In this document: piece by piece, positions 28,679-36,721 of the stretch
Layout: the number at the start of each line of letters is the position of its first letter
Position numbering within the stretch: the stretch's first letter is position 1
Source of the DNA: an uncultured Marinomonas sp.
GTDB taxonomy: Bacteria > Pseudomonadota > Gammaproteobacteria > Pseudomonadales > Marinomonadaceae
Direction of reading: 5' to 3'
Assembly: GCA_947493575.1 (NCBI GenBank)
Contig: CANLRQ010000021.1
Location: forward strand, 1 to 51,903
Length of the DNA stretch: 51,903 bases
Translations under genes and position numbers: made by a program
The notes under the pieces: generated by a model
What the model saw: only the letters and a program-made list of their open reading frames with translations
Databases searched by the model: none
What the model was told of the DNA's origin: nothing

Positions 28679-28730
28679 GTTTAAATGTTTCTTGTTTGAA
28701 TGCCTAGTGTTTGAATGCCCAGTGTTTGAG
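28679..28730. repeat. 15-bp tandem repeat, about 3.5 units
   Basis: Units GTTTAAATGTTTCTT, GTTTGAATGCCTAGT, GTTTGAATGCCCAGT and a partial GTTTGAG run in phase upstream of the GNAT-nitrilase gene, in its probable promoter region. The units are diverged, so the array is not recent. Confidence 0.7.
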
Positions 28731-28863
28731 TTGGAAGTTATCCAGTTATTGCTTGCTAACATAAGAATAATGATATTTCTGGAAACAATTTAGAGGCTTC
28801 AATTTTTCATGACAGCATACATGATTACTAGGGATAGAGGATAGAACAGCGATCATGGTTCCA

Positions 28864-28906
28864 TAAAAAATCCCCCAATCTTGATAAAGAGAGGGGGATT
28901 TTATTT
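28864..28906 (-). terminator. Terminator of glnK-amtB
   Basis: AAAATCCCCC (28868 region) and GGGGGATTTT form a GC-rich stem; read on the minus strand it ends in a run of T (GGGGGATTTTTTT). It lies about 35-70 bp after the amtB stop. Confidence 0.85.
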
Positions 28907-28937
28907 TAACTTTGAGTTGTTTGGATCTTGTTAACGA

Positions 28938-30203
28938 TTACTTTTTACCAAACTCTGGGTATGCTTCCATACCGCACTCAGAAAGGTCAACACCTTCGTA
29001 CTCTTCTTCTTCAGAAACACGTAGACCCATAATAGCTTTAATTACAGACCATACGACTAAACTTGCTAGGAAGACCCAAACGAAGATGGTTAGAGCGCCT
29101 GCAATTTGTCCTCCGAATGTTGCACCGTCATTTGTGAAAGGTACAGCTAATAGACCCCAAAGACCAACCACACCGTGTACTGAGATAGCACCTACTGGAT
29201 CATCAATTTTTAGCTTATCTAGAGTCAAGATAGAGAATACAACGATAATACCACCAATAGCACCAATGATAGTTGCACCGAAAGCAGTTGGTGTAGAAGG
29301 TTCTGCCGTGATAGCAACAAGACCTGCAAGGGCACCATTCAATAGCATAGTTAAATCCGCTTTATTGAATAAAATACGGCCTACTACTAATGCTGCAATT
29401 GCACCACCAGCAGCTGCTGTGTTCGTATTTAGGAACACCATAGCTACGGAGTTTGCACTGGCAATATCACCCAGTTTTAGAACCGAACCACCATTGAAAC
29501 CGAACCAACCCATCCAAAGGATGAATGTACCCAGCGTTGCAAGAGGTAGGTTTGCACCAGGAATAGCGCGTACTTCACCATTTGAACCGTATTTACCTTT
29601 ACGAGCGCCAAGAAGTAAAACACCTGCAAGTGCAGCAGCAGCACCAGCCATATGAACGATACCAGAACCCGCGAAATCAGAGAATCCCATATCGCCAAGG
29701 TTGTACATACCGAAAACGTCGTTACCGCCCCAAGTCCAAGAACCTTCTAGAGGATAGATAACCGCAGTCATAGCAACCGCAAAGATCAAGAATGACCAAA
29801 GTTTCATACGTTCAGCAACAGCACCAGATACAATGGACATAGCTGTAGCAACAAAGACAACTTGGAAGAAGAAGTCAGAAGCGCCTGAGTAAATCGATCC
29901 GCCTTCAAAACCGTCTTCACGGCCAGCGAAATCACCTAAAGTAGAGTTTACGTCTACTTCTTGAATACCAGATAAGAACCAAGTGCCACCATACATAATG
30001 GCATAACCGCAAACGAGGTACATGATGCAAGAAATTGCAAACAAGGCAACGTTTTTGGTTAGAATTTCTGTTGTATTTTTACCGCGTACTAAACCGGCTT
30101 CTAGCATGGCAAACCCTGCTGCCATCCACATAACTAATGCACCACACACCAAGAAATAGAATGTATCCATGGCATATTGTAAATGAAATATTTGATCTTG
30201 CAT
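28938..30203 (-). CDS. amtB: Ammonium transporter
   Basis: Trimeric ammonium channel of the inner membrane. It has 421 residues and eleven expected membrane helices; the twin pore histidines are in GSGIVHMAGAAAALAGVLLLG and AISVHGVVGLWGLL, and the outer ammonium site region is EGSWTWGG. No cleaved signal peptide is obvious beyond the first helix. It follows glnK by 39 bp on the same strand, the usual glnK-amtB operon in which uridylylation-controlled GlnK blocks the channel when nitrogen is plentiful. Confidence 0.96.
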   Translation of the reverse strand: MQDQIFHLQYAMDTFYFLVCGALVMWMAAGFAMLEAGLVRGKNTTEILTKNVALFAISCIMYLVCGYAIMYGGTWFLSGIQEVDVNSTLGDFAGREDGFEGGSIYSGASDFFFQVVFVATAMSIVSGAVAERMKLWSFLIFAVAMTAVIYPLEGSWTWGGNDVFGMYNLGDMGFSDFAGSGIVHMAGAAAALAGVLLLGARKGKYGSNGEVRAIPGANLPLATLGTFILWMGWFGFNGGSVLKLGDIASANSVAMVFLNTNTAAAGGAIAALVVGRILFNKADLTMLLNGALAGLVAITAEPSTPTAFGATIIGAIGGIIVVFSILTLDKLKIDDPVGAISVHGVVGLWGLLAVPFTNDGATFGGQIAGALTIFVWVFLASLVVWSVIKAIMGLRVSEEEEYEGVDLSECGMEAYPEFGKK

Positions 30204-30242
30204 GTTTCGCCCCCCTAAAGGCTAATAAAATGGAGACCGTAA

Positions 30243-30608
<366 letters not shown>

Positions 30609-30643
30609 TCAGTCATAGTTGTTATTTCTCTATGGACTTAGTA

Positions 30644-30659
30644 TTCAAGTACTGTGCCA
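30644..30659 (-). promoter_or_regulatory. Candidate sigma-54 promoter of glnK-amtB
   Basis: Minus-strand TGGCACAGTACTTGAA matches the consensus TGGCAC-N5-TTGC except for one base of the -12 GC. The spacing is exact, and the start would fall about 50 nt before the glnK ATG. NtrC-controlled glnK-amtB operons are the rule in proteobacteria. A possible NtrC half-site GGTGCA lies at about 30788, but no full palindrome was found. Confidence 0.65.
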
Positions 30660-30910
30660 ATAACTTGAAAACCAGCAGTGGCGAGGGAAAGGGAGTTTTT
30701 TGATTCTTTTTTAAGCGTGTTTTTTTTCTAATGCTCTTTTTTTGTGCGGTATCATGGGGAGTAAAAAGTGGTCGGTGTTCTTTTTTGGTGCATTCGGTTT
30801 TTGATTTAAAAAAAGAGTAAGGAATTACTTTTAATAGGTGTAATTAAGCATTATTCATGCTTTGGCTTGTGCTACTATTTGGGAAATATTTATATACAGG
30901 TGATTCACAA

Positions 30911-31147
30911 ATGATCGATCAATTTATTAAACAGTTTGGATCTGGATTGGAACAAGCGGCGACCCAACTTGGCAAGCTTCCAGCTGAAGAAATTCAATTG
31001 CAATTGCAGGAAATTGCGAAGTCTACCTTAACTAAGATGGATCTAGTGACTCGTGAAGAGTTTGAAATACAGGCCGCCATGCTCGCTAAATATCGAGAAA
31101 GATTAAATGAGTTAGAAGAGAAAATTAAAAAAATGGAGCAAGAATAA
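30911..31147 (+). CDS. ubiK: Ubiquinone biosynthesis accessory factor UbiK (BMFP family)
   Basis: 78 residues from the ATG at 30911 (MIDQFIKQFGSGLEQ). An upstream in-frame ATG at 30857 would add a hydrophobic 18-residue lead not seen in the family. The second half, LVTREEFEIQAAMLAKYRERLNELEEKIKKME, is the trimeric coiled coil. UbiK (formerly YqiC) assists the soluble Ubi complex, with UbiJ, in late ubiquinone steps. It is encoded divergently from glnK, which is a common neighbourhood in gammaproteobacteria. Confidence 0.9.
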   Translation: MIDQFIKQFGSGLEQAATQLGKLPAEEIQLQLQEIAKSTLTKMDLVTREEFEIQAAMLAKYRERLNELEEKIKKMEQE

Positions 31148-31151
31148 ACTA

Positions 31152-31181
31152 TTGTTTCTTGTTTTAGCTTGACGGTATAAT
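31152..31181 (+). promoter_or_regulatory. Candidate sigma-70 promoter of the M16 peptidase gene
   Basis: TTGTTT, 18 bp, then a perfect TATAAT (31176-31181), 50 bp before the GTG start at 31232. Confidence 0.4.
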
Positions 31182-31231
31182 CTAAATGCCCATGAAGGGC
31201 TATCTATTAAACTACATGAAAGGATTCAATT

Positions 31232-34084
31232 GTGAATGCACTCTCGCTTCTGTTATTGCCGTTATCCCTGTCTCATCTTTATTATTATAAGTTGTCAAAT
31301 AATGGCTGTGCTTCCTATTTAAGGCGCTGCAGCTATCTAAAATGGTGCAGTGTTGTTTTTTCACTCATTTTTACAACCGCTTGTGTTGATTCCTCTAACA
31401 TCTCTAGTAAAAACCTTAGTTCAAAGGGGGATTTAGCAACCTTTACTTTGGATAATGGTTTGGATGTCATTTTATGGGAAAATAATGAGAGTGATACGGC
31501 TTTTAAGCTGATTATTAAAAGTGGTAGCTTACAAGAAGAAGATCAACAGCTTGGTTATGCACATTTTGTAGAGCACATGGCGTTTAACCAAACGACACCA
31601 AATGGGACTAATCCTATTCATGAACAGCTTGAAAAACTGGATCTTAGCCTCGGCAAACATGCTAATGCCTTCACATATTTCTCCCATACAGACTACCACT
31701 TGTATATAGAAGACAATGAGGCTGAAAAAACTCAGATAGCCTTAGATTTGTTATCACACTTTGCAATTAACAGTCACTTTGACGAAAGGGAAGTTGAAAA
31801 AGAAAAGCCGATTATTATTGAAGAGTGGCGCTTAATTGATACAGAGCATAAATCCGTTGCATCTCAAATATTTCATTCAAGTATTCAAGACAGTCGCTAT
31901 GCTGAACGTTTTCCTATTGGCTCTTATGAAAGTATCAATAGTGCAACAGCAGAATCTCTCAAGCAGTATTATGAGCGCCATTATCGTGCAGATAATGCCA
32001 CTCTTGTTGTCACTGGAAATATGGACCCAAAAGCAATAAAAGAAAGTATCGAAGCTGCATTTGGTATGTGGAAGCCATCAAATGATGACAGCAATAATAC
32101 TTATCCATTGCCTGCAGCAGACAACAAAAGTGTTGAGATTTATTCTGATGAAAATATAGGGAAATATGTTTTAACACGTTCCCATACTTTTAACACTTCT
32201 CCTTATTTATCTAATGAAGATGAGATAAAAACCAATCAACTCGTTGCTATTTTAGACACCTTCAATGATCGCTTTAAACACAGATTGTTAGACACGCAAG
32301 GTAATGTAGAAGGTATTAAGGCACGTTTCAAACAAGACAATCTAGGGCGTGTTACGTTGAGTTTTACCGCTGTGACGAATTACGACGGTATCTCTCAAGC
32401 TGTTATTATTCTAACGGAAGAAATTGCACGTATGACAAAATACGGCCTTTTAGAAAAAGAATGGCAACAATGGCGTGAAGAAAGGGAGTCTGAAATAACA
32501 GAGAACTTTGATGATCCTCTCTACCTTTCCTTTATTGCATCTAACCATGTTTTATATGACGAACTCATGTTAGATCAAAAGGATTATTTGCGTTTAATTA
32601 AAACATCTCATTCAGAAGCGAGCTTGAGTGACATAAAACAAACTGCTGTTGAATATCTTAACCTACCTTTCCAAACCACATTAGCTCATAAGACAGGCCA
32701 GCCCATTCCAACACATGAGACACTATTAAATTACTTTAAGCATAATACGGATCATATTGTTCCAAATGTGTCAGTGCTGGATGATCAAGAATGGCCATTG
32801 TCTAAAGAGGCTGGGCATATTGTAAGCAAAAAGACATTGTCTAGTGGTGTTGTGGAATATCAATTAAGTAATGACATGGTGGTTCGATTTTATGATTCTA
32901 GCTCAAGTGAAGATAATGTGTTTATGCACCTTGTCGGGTTAGGTGGATTAAATGAAATGCCTGAAAAAGAGGCATTAGCTGCACGTTTAGCCATCTCTGT
33001 TATGGGGGCCAGTGGTCTTAGAGATATGACAGGTCCAGAATTAGAAGAATGGTTTTCCAAGGCAGATGTCGGATTAAAAGCTCACTTTACTTTTAATGCT
33101 CGTGAACTGGAAATGAACTCTTCAATAGAGAGTGTCGATAAGATTTTACGGTTAATGCATATCGCGGTGACGGAAGTAAATGTTGACCCTAAAATGTTTA
33201 CCTATATTCAAAAGCTGAATTTAGACCAATTAGAACAGATGGCGCTTAGTCCTACTAATGATTTTTCGCTTCAAGCCGAAGCCATTATGACTAATAATGA
33301 CCCAGCATTGCGTCGTATGACCCAAGAAGAAGTGTTACAAATCGATGCAAATAGCATGTCAGACATTTATCAAGATTACTTTCAAGGTTCACAAAATTAT
33401 GTATTAACCATAGTTGGTGGTGTTTCAATTGATTATCTTGAAACATTACTGGTTGATTATGTGGCGAATATTCCAAAGACTGAAGCCAAAAGATCAACTC
33501 CTAGACCAAGCCCCATCGCTTCCGAATCCATTGTCGTAGAAGGGAAAGGTTCAGGAAATAAAGCAACTCGCGTCACTATAATAAAAACGGTTCCGAAAAC
33601 AACATTCGGTGATGGCTTTCATCCCGATACGGCATGGATAAAAGAGCGCATTAATAAAGCACTTTTTGAACAAATTCGAGAAGAGAAAGGCTTAGTGTAT
33701 TCTATAAGTGCGGCTGTTGATGGTGACCTTTCGGTTGCTGAATCCTATGTTTTGAGAATTGATTTTTCAGCCGATCCAGATAAATCTCAATATGTAATAG
33801 ATTCTGTGAATCAAGTTATTCAAGAAGTCGCGCTAGACAAGCCATCAAAATCAGAGTTAGAAAAATTCCTTAAGAAAAGCCGTGAGATGTACCAAAGTGA
33901 GCTTCTCGATGGTAAAAGGCTGGCTTCTTTATTAGCTGGTGTGGATTTTTATAATGTTTCAATTGATACACTTTTCTCTGTAGAAGACTTTATCCCAGAA
34001 AAAAGCCCAGCATCCACTCAAGAATTGATGTCTGCGTTTTTATCTGATGAAAGTATCGATACTACATTTATCCTCAACCCTTAA
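31232..34084 (+). CDS. M16 family zinc metallopeptidase, lipoprotein (PqqL-like)
   Basis: A 950-residue two-half M16 peptidase. The inverted zinc motif HFVEH gives H111, E114 and H115, with the third ligand Glu near 191 in the EKEKPIIIEEWR region. The C-terminal half (about 560-940) is the non-catalytic clamp. The GTG at 31232 has AAAGGA 7 bp upstream, but the resulting N-terminus has about 34 residues before the hydrophobic segment and the lipobox FTTAC (C51), which is unusually long; a TTG at 31292 would give a more normal lipoprotein signal. It probably degrades peptides in the periplasm. Confidence 0.87.
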   Translation: MNALSLLLLPLSLSHLYYYKLSNNGCASYLRRCSYLKWCSVVFSLIFTTACVDSSNISSKNLSSKGDLATFTLDNGLDVILWENNESDTAFKLIIKSGSLQEEDQQLGYAHFVEHMAFNQTTPNGTNPIHEQLEKLDLSLGKHANAFTYFSHTDYHLYIEDNEAEKTQIALDLLSHFAINSHFDEREVEKEKPIIIEEWRLIDTEHKSVASQIFHSSIQDSRYAERFPIGSYESINSATAESLKQYYERHYRADNATLVVTGNMDPKAIKESIEAAFGMWKPSNDDSNNTYPLPAADNKSVEIYSDENIGKYVLTRSHTFNTSPYLSNEDEIKTNQLVAILDTFNDRFKHRLLDTQGNVEGIKARFKQDNLGRVTLSFTAVTNYDGISQAVIILTEEIARMTKYGLLEKEWQQWREERESEITENFDDPLYLSFIASNHVLYDELMLDQKDYLRLIKTSHSEASLSDIKQTAVEYLNLPFQTTLAHKTGQPIPTHETLLNYFKHNTDHIVPNVSVLDDQEWPLSKEAGHIVSKKTLSSGVVEYQLSNDMVVRFYDSSSSEDNVFMHLVGLGGLNEMPEKEALAARLAISVMGASGLRDMTGPELEEWFSKADVGLKAHFTFNARELEMNSSIESVDKILRLMHIAVTEVNVDPKMFTYIQKLNLDQLEQMALSPTNDFSLQAEAIMTNNDPALRRMTQEEVLQIDANSMSDIYQDYFQGSQNYVLTIVGGVSIDYLETLLVDYVANIPKTEAKRSTPRPSPIASESIVVEGKGSGNKATRVTIIKTVPKTTFGDGFHPDTAWIKERINKALFEQIREEKGLVYSISAAVDGDLSVAESYVLRIDFSADPDKSQYVIDSVNQVIQEVALDKPSKSELEKFLKKSREMYQSELLDGKRLASLLAGVDFYNVSIDTLFSVEDFIPEKSPASTQELMSAFLSDESIDTTFILNP

Positions 34085-34105
34085 ATACTCGTTTAACACA
34101 AGGGT

Positions 34106-34133
34106 AATGGGGTGGTGATTATCGCCACTCCAT
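34106..34133 (+). terminator. Probable terminator after the M16 gene
   Basis: AATGGGGTGG and CCACTCCATT form a 10-bp stem with one wobble, 22 bp after the stop codon. The downstream sequence is AT-rich but not a clean T tract. Confidence 0.45.
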
Positions 34134-34328
34134 TATCTATTAATAACGTTATTTTAATAAAGTGCTAAATTTTTTTGGATTTAATATGACTTATTTATAA
34201 AATAATTTTGTTGAATATTTTTTATTCTCTTTACCGTCACCCAGAAGAGAGTTTACTTACTGGCTCGTGTTCGGCCTTCTTTAATCTTTAAAACTAATTA
34301 TTTCTTCACTTAGGACAAAGAATATTTC

Positions 34329-35096
34329 ATGGCAGATTATTTAACATTCGAAATCTTAATGATGGTGTTTGCAGGTGGCCTTGTTGCAGGTATTGTTGAC
34401 TCAATTGCGGGCGGTGGTGGGTTAGTAGCCTTACCTATTCTATTAGGAGTTGGTCTACCACCAACTACCGCATTAGCAACTAGTAAGTTTCAAGCCTTAT
34501 TTGGAAGCAGTTTTGCTGCAATAAGTTATTATCGCAGAGGTTTAGTATCATTTGAAGATACGGGTAAAACTATGCTTTTTACCTGTGTAGGCGCTATTTT
34601 AGGGTCACTATTATTATTAAATACACCCAACGATATACTTAAATATGTAGTACCAGTATTATTAGTTTGTATTTTCTTACTGTTAATCTTTAAACCAGCT
34701 CGATTAGAAAACGAGTCTACCTCTAAGTTTCCAAGAAAATTTTTTCCAGGGACATTTGGTACTTCACTAGGTTTTTATGATGGTTTTTTTGGGCCCGGTA
34801 TTGGGACATTATGGTCAGTCACACTATCCTTATTTAAGGGATATAACCTAAAACAGTCCACTGGGACAGCAAAAATATACAATGCAACAAGTAACTTTGT
34901 TGGTGTTATGGTTTTATTATATGCAGGCGTTATTGTTATACCAATAGCAATTACAATGGCTATCGGGCAAGCAATAGGAGGGTATTTAGGGCCAATGATA
35001 GTACCTTGGATTAACTCTCGTCACTTAAGGCTTTCTATGCTGGCAATAATTGTTGTAACCATATCAAAATCTGTTCATCAACTTCTTATTATTTAA
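34329..35096 (+). CDS. TSUP (TauE/SafE) family permease
   Basis: 255 residues with about eight membrane segments. Family hallmarks are AGIVDSIAGGGGLVALPILL near the N-terminus and the repeated-half counterpart GFYDGFFGPGIGTLWSVTL. Members export or import sulfur-containing or organic anions such as sulfite, sulfonates or sulfoacetate; no neighbour indicates the substrate here. The ATG at 34329 has only a weak, distant AGGA. It stands alone and ends before a clear terminator. Confidence 0.88.
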   Translation: MADYLTFEILMMVFAGGLVAGIVDSIAGGGGLVALPILLGVGLPPTTALATSKFQALFGSSFAAISYYRRGLVSFEDTGKTMLFTCVGAILGSLLLLNTPNDILKYVVPVLLVCIFLLLIFKPARLENESTSKFPRKFFPGTFGTSLGFYDGFFGPGIGTLWSVTLSLFKGYNLKQSTGTAKIYNATSNFVGVMVLLYAGVIVIPIAITMAIGQAIGGYLGPMIVPWINSRHLRLSMLAIIVVTISKSVHQLLII

Positions 35097-35229
35097 TAAT
35101 AAGTAATCTAACTAATAGAACCTGAATAATGGCATTTCAAGCGTGGAACGTCATGTTCTTCTCATGTACTGTATCTGGTAGCAATACAAGCCACCTATGC
35201 AATTAAATATTATCTTTCAATTACTTAGA

Positions 35230-35257
35230 GAATCACTCTACCTATGAGTGATTTTTT
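35230..35257 (+). terminator. Intrinsic terminator after the TSUP gene
   Basis: AATCACTC, loop TACCTAT, GAGTGATT and then TTTT. Strong hairpin, but about 135 bp after the TSUP stop. Confidence 0.75.
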
Positions 35258-35460
35258 AATCATTAAAAAAGTAGTGGTTTCCTCTGTCGCGTCAGAAGGC
35301 TTTGAGTTTGTAGGGGGTGTGGCCGGCAACGAGGGAATTGATAACTTAACCTGTAAGGTAGCTGTTTAAAAAGGTATTTAAGGAAAATGCGAGTGGTTTT
35401 ATGTTCCGTGCTTTTATGAGTGTGGTCATGTTGCTGTTCTGCCAATACCATATTTAACTT
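35258..35460. other. Non-coding gap, nothing identified
   Basis: About 200 bp between the terminator and the toxin gene. A short GC-richer stretch (GGGGGTGTGGCCGGCAACGAGG) contrasts with the flanks and may be a remnant of something inserted, but no reading frame or known RNA was recognised. Confidence 0.35.
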
Positions 35461-35760
35461 TTAAATAAGGTGTTTTTGAGGTAGTTGTGACTGTCCTAAG
35501 ATCGCAACAATAAGAATGAAATCTTTCTCTTTCATGTAATAGGCTACATGCTTTCCGATTGGGAAATAGAAACCATTTTGATAAATATCATCGCAGCTTT
35601 TCCCTAACCCTGAATTCTCGGCCAAATTCTGAAAGCCAGAAGTTAACGTTGTTTTATACTTTTGCCATTGTATTTCTGAATAGTTTTCGATGGTATAGCG
35701 CTTGATTTTAAGTAAATGTTCTTGAGCCAAACGGCTCAGTTTAAATGATTTATTCGGCAT
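35461..35760 (-). CDS. ParE-family toxin of a type II toxin-antitoxin pair
   Basis: 99 residues with the RelE/ParE fold pattern: FKLSRLAQEHLLKIKRYTIENYSEIQWQKYKTTL, then NGFYFPIGKHVAYYMKEKDFILIVAILGQSQ. It lies 17 bp downstream of the antitoxin gene on the same strand. ParE members poison DNA gyrase and RelE members cut mRNA; the absence of clear RelE catalytic residues and the helical start favour ParE. It appears intact. Confidence 0.85.
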   Translation of the reverse strand: MPNKSFKLSRLAQEHLLKIKRYTIENYSEIQWQKYKTTLTSGFQNLAENSGLGKSCDDIYQNGFYFPIGKHVAYYMKEKDFILIVAILGQSQLPQKHLI

Positions 35761-35777
35761 ATTGATTAATGAACCTT

Positions 35778-36020
35778 TTAGAGATGGTTTAAAAAAGTTT
35801 CACCATCTACAGTCGAGCCACTATCTAACTCTTTTTTGGCAGACTCAAAGCAGTGTTTAAGGTAATCAAGTTTCATTGCCTCAAGTTCCTCAAAATCTTT
35901 CATCGACATAACGACAACTGTGTCTTTACTGTTTTTGCTAATGATGACAGGCTCACGTTGAGCACTTAAAAGTAATTCACCAAAATTTCGCTTGGCATCG
36001 TTTGCCGTTAATGTATGCAT
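35778..36020 (-). CDS. Phd/YefM-family antitoxin
   Basis: 80 residues. The N-terminal DNA-binding domain MHTLTANDAKRNFGELLLSAQREPVIISKNSKDTVVVMSMKDFEELEAM is typical of Phd/YefM; the C-terminal part (KHCFESAKKELDSGS) would wrap the toxin. It is the first gene of the pair, as usual for autoregulated TA operons. Two dyads lie immediately upstream. Confidence 0.88.
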   Translation of the reverse strand: MHTLTANDAKRNFGELLLSAQREPVIISKNSKDTVVVMSMKDFEELEAMKLDYLKHCFESAKKELDSGSTVDGETFLNHL

Positions 36021-36040
36021 AATTTAGTCTCGTATTTAGA

Positions 36041-36057
36041 ATTATAAAAAGTATAAT
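36041..36057. promoter_or_regulatory. Dyad at the antitoxin promoter
   Basis: ATTATA-AAAAG-TATAAT, a perfect 6-bp dyad that also supplies a minus-strand TATAAT -10 box about 20 bp before the antitoxin ATG. It suits autorepression by the antitoxin/toxin complex. Confidence 0.45.
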
Positions 36058-36063
36058 TTATAG

Positions 36064-36092
36064 CACGATTTAATTAAAGTGATTAAATCGTG
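36064..36092. promoter_or_regulatory. Perfect 11-bp inverted repeat upstream of the toxin-antitoxin operon
   Basis: CACGATTTAAT (36064-36074) and ATTAAATCGTG (36082-36092) are perfect reverse complements with a 7-bp spacer. It could be a second operator for the antitoxin or mark the edge of the TA module. Confidence 0.5.
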
Positions 36093-36109
36093 TGATTTTT
36101 AAGATTCTA

Positions 36110-36351
36110 AAAGAGGAACTAGGGAAGGGGCGAATAAGTCTACTAAGCCTCAGTCTTTCAGAGAAATAGTAAAATAAGGCACGATTCGGCAGAAATGTTA
36201 ATCCCTTTCAAAGAGTCGTAACGCAATGTGACGCTCTCTCTGAAAGGCACTGAAAGACCCGCAGGGCATGGTCGAAAAGCCTGTCTTCTTTGTTGAGCAT
36301 CTCGAAAGTAGGTTGGCTATTCACATTCGATACTCGCCTTGAATAGCAGGC
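36110..36351. repeat. Dispersed repeat family B, rearranged copy
   Basis: An inverted version of the right module (GAAGGGGCGAATAAGTC at 36124-36140 region) and a direct version of the left module (ACATTCGATACTCGCC then GAATAGCAGGC, 36323-36351) flank about 180 bp. That interior contains a perfect 10-bp inverted repeat, CTTTCAGAGA (36155-36164) and TCTCTGAAAG (36237-36246). No coding sequence was seen. The structure could be a non-autonomous element or a structured RNA. Confidence 0.6.
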
Positions 36352-36357
36352 GGGTGA

Positions 36358-36573
36358 TTATTTCCACCCCATTACCCATTGATCTTCTTGTTTCAAATTT
36401 GTCCATTCAGTGGTTATTTGATTTTTACTAATGACAGCTTCAAGAACACAGTGAGTAAGTAGCTCTTCATCATTCTCGATTAACTCGACAACAATAAAAT
36501 GCTTCTCTTTATTTACTGGCTTGGTTGCAGTCCATTTACTTAGAAAAAGCTTTCTAGGATTGATTTTTCTCAT
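36358..36573 (-). CDS. Small Trp-rich protein (TIGR02450 type)
   Basis: 71 residues: MRKINPRKLFLSKWTATKPVNKEKHFIVVELI at the start and EWTNLKQEDQWVMGWK at the end, the pattern of the conserved tryptophan-rich family TIGR02450. The function is unknown. The C-terminal end abuts the family B repeat, the last few bases of which are nearly continuous with the stop codon. Confidence 0.78.
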   Translation of the reverse strand: MRKINPRKLFLSKWTATKPVNKEKHFIVVELIENDEELLTHCVLEAVISKNQITTEWTNLKQEDQWVMGWK

Positions 36574-36721
36574 GCATTCTTATCGTCTTTACTGTTAAGG
36601 GAGTATAGGTTTTAATACGGATCTATTGTGATTTTGGTTCAGTTGTATTTATGAGACCCTGAATAAACTGTCCGATTAAATGAATAAATAATCTAAACAA
36701 CAATTCGATCAAGGAGTGATC

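Noticed and set aside
30780..30800. Full NtrC-binding palindrome upstream of glnK
   Set aside because: Only a half-site GGTGCA was found; the other half does not match.
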